This document shows, in pieces, positions 63,375-64,000 of a stretch of 64,000 nt of DNA; position 1 is the first letter of the stretch, and each line of letters opens with the position of its first letter. A model generated the notes under the pieces. That model saw only the letters and a list, made by a program, of their open reading frames with translations. It did no database searches and had not been told where the DNA came from. Made by a program: the position numbers and the translations under genes. The DNA comes from Catalimonadaceae bacterium JC749 (GTDB lineage: Bacteria; Bacteroidota; Bacteroidia; Cytophagales; Cyclobacteriaceae), in assembly GCA_021730635.1 (NCBI GenBank), contig JAJNNC010000006.1, forward strand, positions 248,001 through 312,000. The letters are read 5' to 3'.

Positions 63375-64000
63375 TCATAGCTGATTGTTTTTATTCAAAT
63401 TTTCCCTGAAAAATGTTTCCAGTTGATCAAATGGAATAATATTCACTTTGTCGTACAGATCAACGTGGTCTGCATCAGGCACAATCACCAATTCTTTTGG
63501 TTCGGAAGCTTCTTTGTAAATATCTTCGGAATAATAGCGTGAATGGGCATTTTCACCTGCCACCAGCATAATCGGGCGGGGCGAAATCATGTCAAGGTTT
63601 GCTGCCATCGGAAAGCTGAAAAAAGACATGGGGGTGGTAGCTGTCCATGCAGTGGTAGAGTTGATAGCCCGTGGATGAAAACCTCTTGGTGTTCTGTAAT
63701 AATCAAAGAACGCCGCTAAAACGGGATCGGGATCGTTGGGTAACGTTTCGGGTAGGACACGGTTTCCTTTTACCAGATTGCCGTTTTCGTCAAAGGGAAC
63801 TTCGTGCAAACCTAAAGCGTAATCCCCATTTTCTGCATCGTTCCATCGTTGCTGACTTAAATAGTCAATAACCGCCTGACGCTGTTCTCTTGTGTAGCTA
63901 TTTTTATAACCACGGCTCATACTGCGTGACATATCATACATAGAAGCTGTCGCTACCGCTTTGATCCGTGTGTCGCTGGTGGCGGCCGTAAGCGCCATAC
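63375..64000 (-). CDS. Alpha/beta hydrolase, N-terminal part beyond the window
   Basis: The frame stays open to the right edge. The visible 208 residues form the C-terminal two thirds, with TTPMSFFSFPMAANLDMISPRPIMLVAGENAHSR and VIVPDADHVDLYDK supplying Asp and His. The edge reads GMALTAA, which looks like the region right after the nucleophile elbow (GxSxGG). It resembles bacterial alpha/beta hydrolases of the YcjY/dienelactone-hydrolase sort. Substrate is unknown. Confidence 0.85.
   Translation of the reverse strand, partial: MALTAATSDTRIKAVATASMYDMSRSMSRGYKNSYTREQRQAVIDYLSQQRWNDAENGDYALGLHEVPFDENGNLVKGNRVLPETLPNDPDPVLAAFFDYYRTPRGFHPRAINSTTAWTATTPMSFFSFPMAANLDMISPRPIMLVAGENAHSRYYSEDIYKEASEPKELVIVPDADHVDLYDKVNIIPFDQLETFFRENLNKNNQL

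Overview
The window looks like a chromosomal segment from a Bacteroidota bacterium, most likely a free-living member of the Cytophagales. The signs are the recurring TTG-N19-21-TAnnTTTG promoters, weak or absent Shine-Dalgarno sequences, many lipoproteins, a DUF6268-type barrel, several AraC-type regulators, and the moderate base composition. No rRNA, tRNA, CRISPR array or intact transposase was found. Gene density is ordinary and most genes are single units or short operons.

Layout. 1-4579: an OsmC peroxidase running off the left edge, a 951-base non-coding stretch with two inverted repeats, an AraC regulator, a lipoprotein tyrosine phosphatase and an outer-membrane barrel. 4896-21650: the most distinctive part. 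It holds a GAF-domain protein, then an operon of an HD phosphohydrolase fused to a Pycsar-type membrane domain, polyphosphate kinase (ppk1) and an SdiA-regulated-like lipoprotein. Two giant tail-to-tail paralogues follow (acid-phosphatase-like domain, kinase-like domain, Omp85 barrel), and then a membrane class III nucleotide cyclase. 21807-28626: a TolC/adaptor/RND efflux operon with a DUF4136 lipoprotein, divergent from a sigma-54 activator (28857-31100).

31300-34850: an XRE-AraC fusion regulator with a methyltransferase and a membrane protein, then two orphan small genes behind an elaborate control region and ahead of a cluster of hairpins. 34976-45931: a run of minus-strand metabolic genes (DUF1801 proteins, CocE-type hydrolase, nitrilase-type amidase, rhodanese, AraC, alcohol dehydrogenase family, thioredoxin-like lipoprotein, membrane-anchored esterase, cupin). 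46374-48544: an ECF42-type sigma factor with a DGPF/YciI protein and an AhpD-like protein. 48824-60353: secreted hydrolase, SDR, AraC, ketopantoate-reductase-like protein, VOC protein, Crp/Fnr regulator, sulfatase, methyltransferase and class C beta-lactamase-like hydrolase. 60354-64000: an attC-like inverted repeat, a VOC protein, a membrane protein/XRE regulator pair under a clear operator, a 178-base MITE-like element, a putative barrel and a partial alpha/beta hydrolase at the right edge.

The best candidate for an undescribed system is 4896-21650. Polyphosphate synthesis is translationally coupled to a fused HD/PycTM membrane protein, and it lies beside outer-membrane proteins that appear to combine a phosphatase, a kinase-like fold and a barrel. 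The second of these has lost key residues in both catalytic domains. All domain calls were made by eye from motifs, without database searches.
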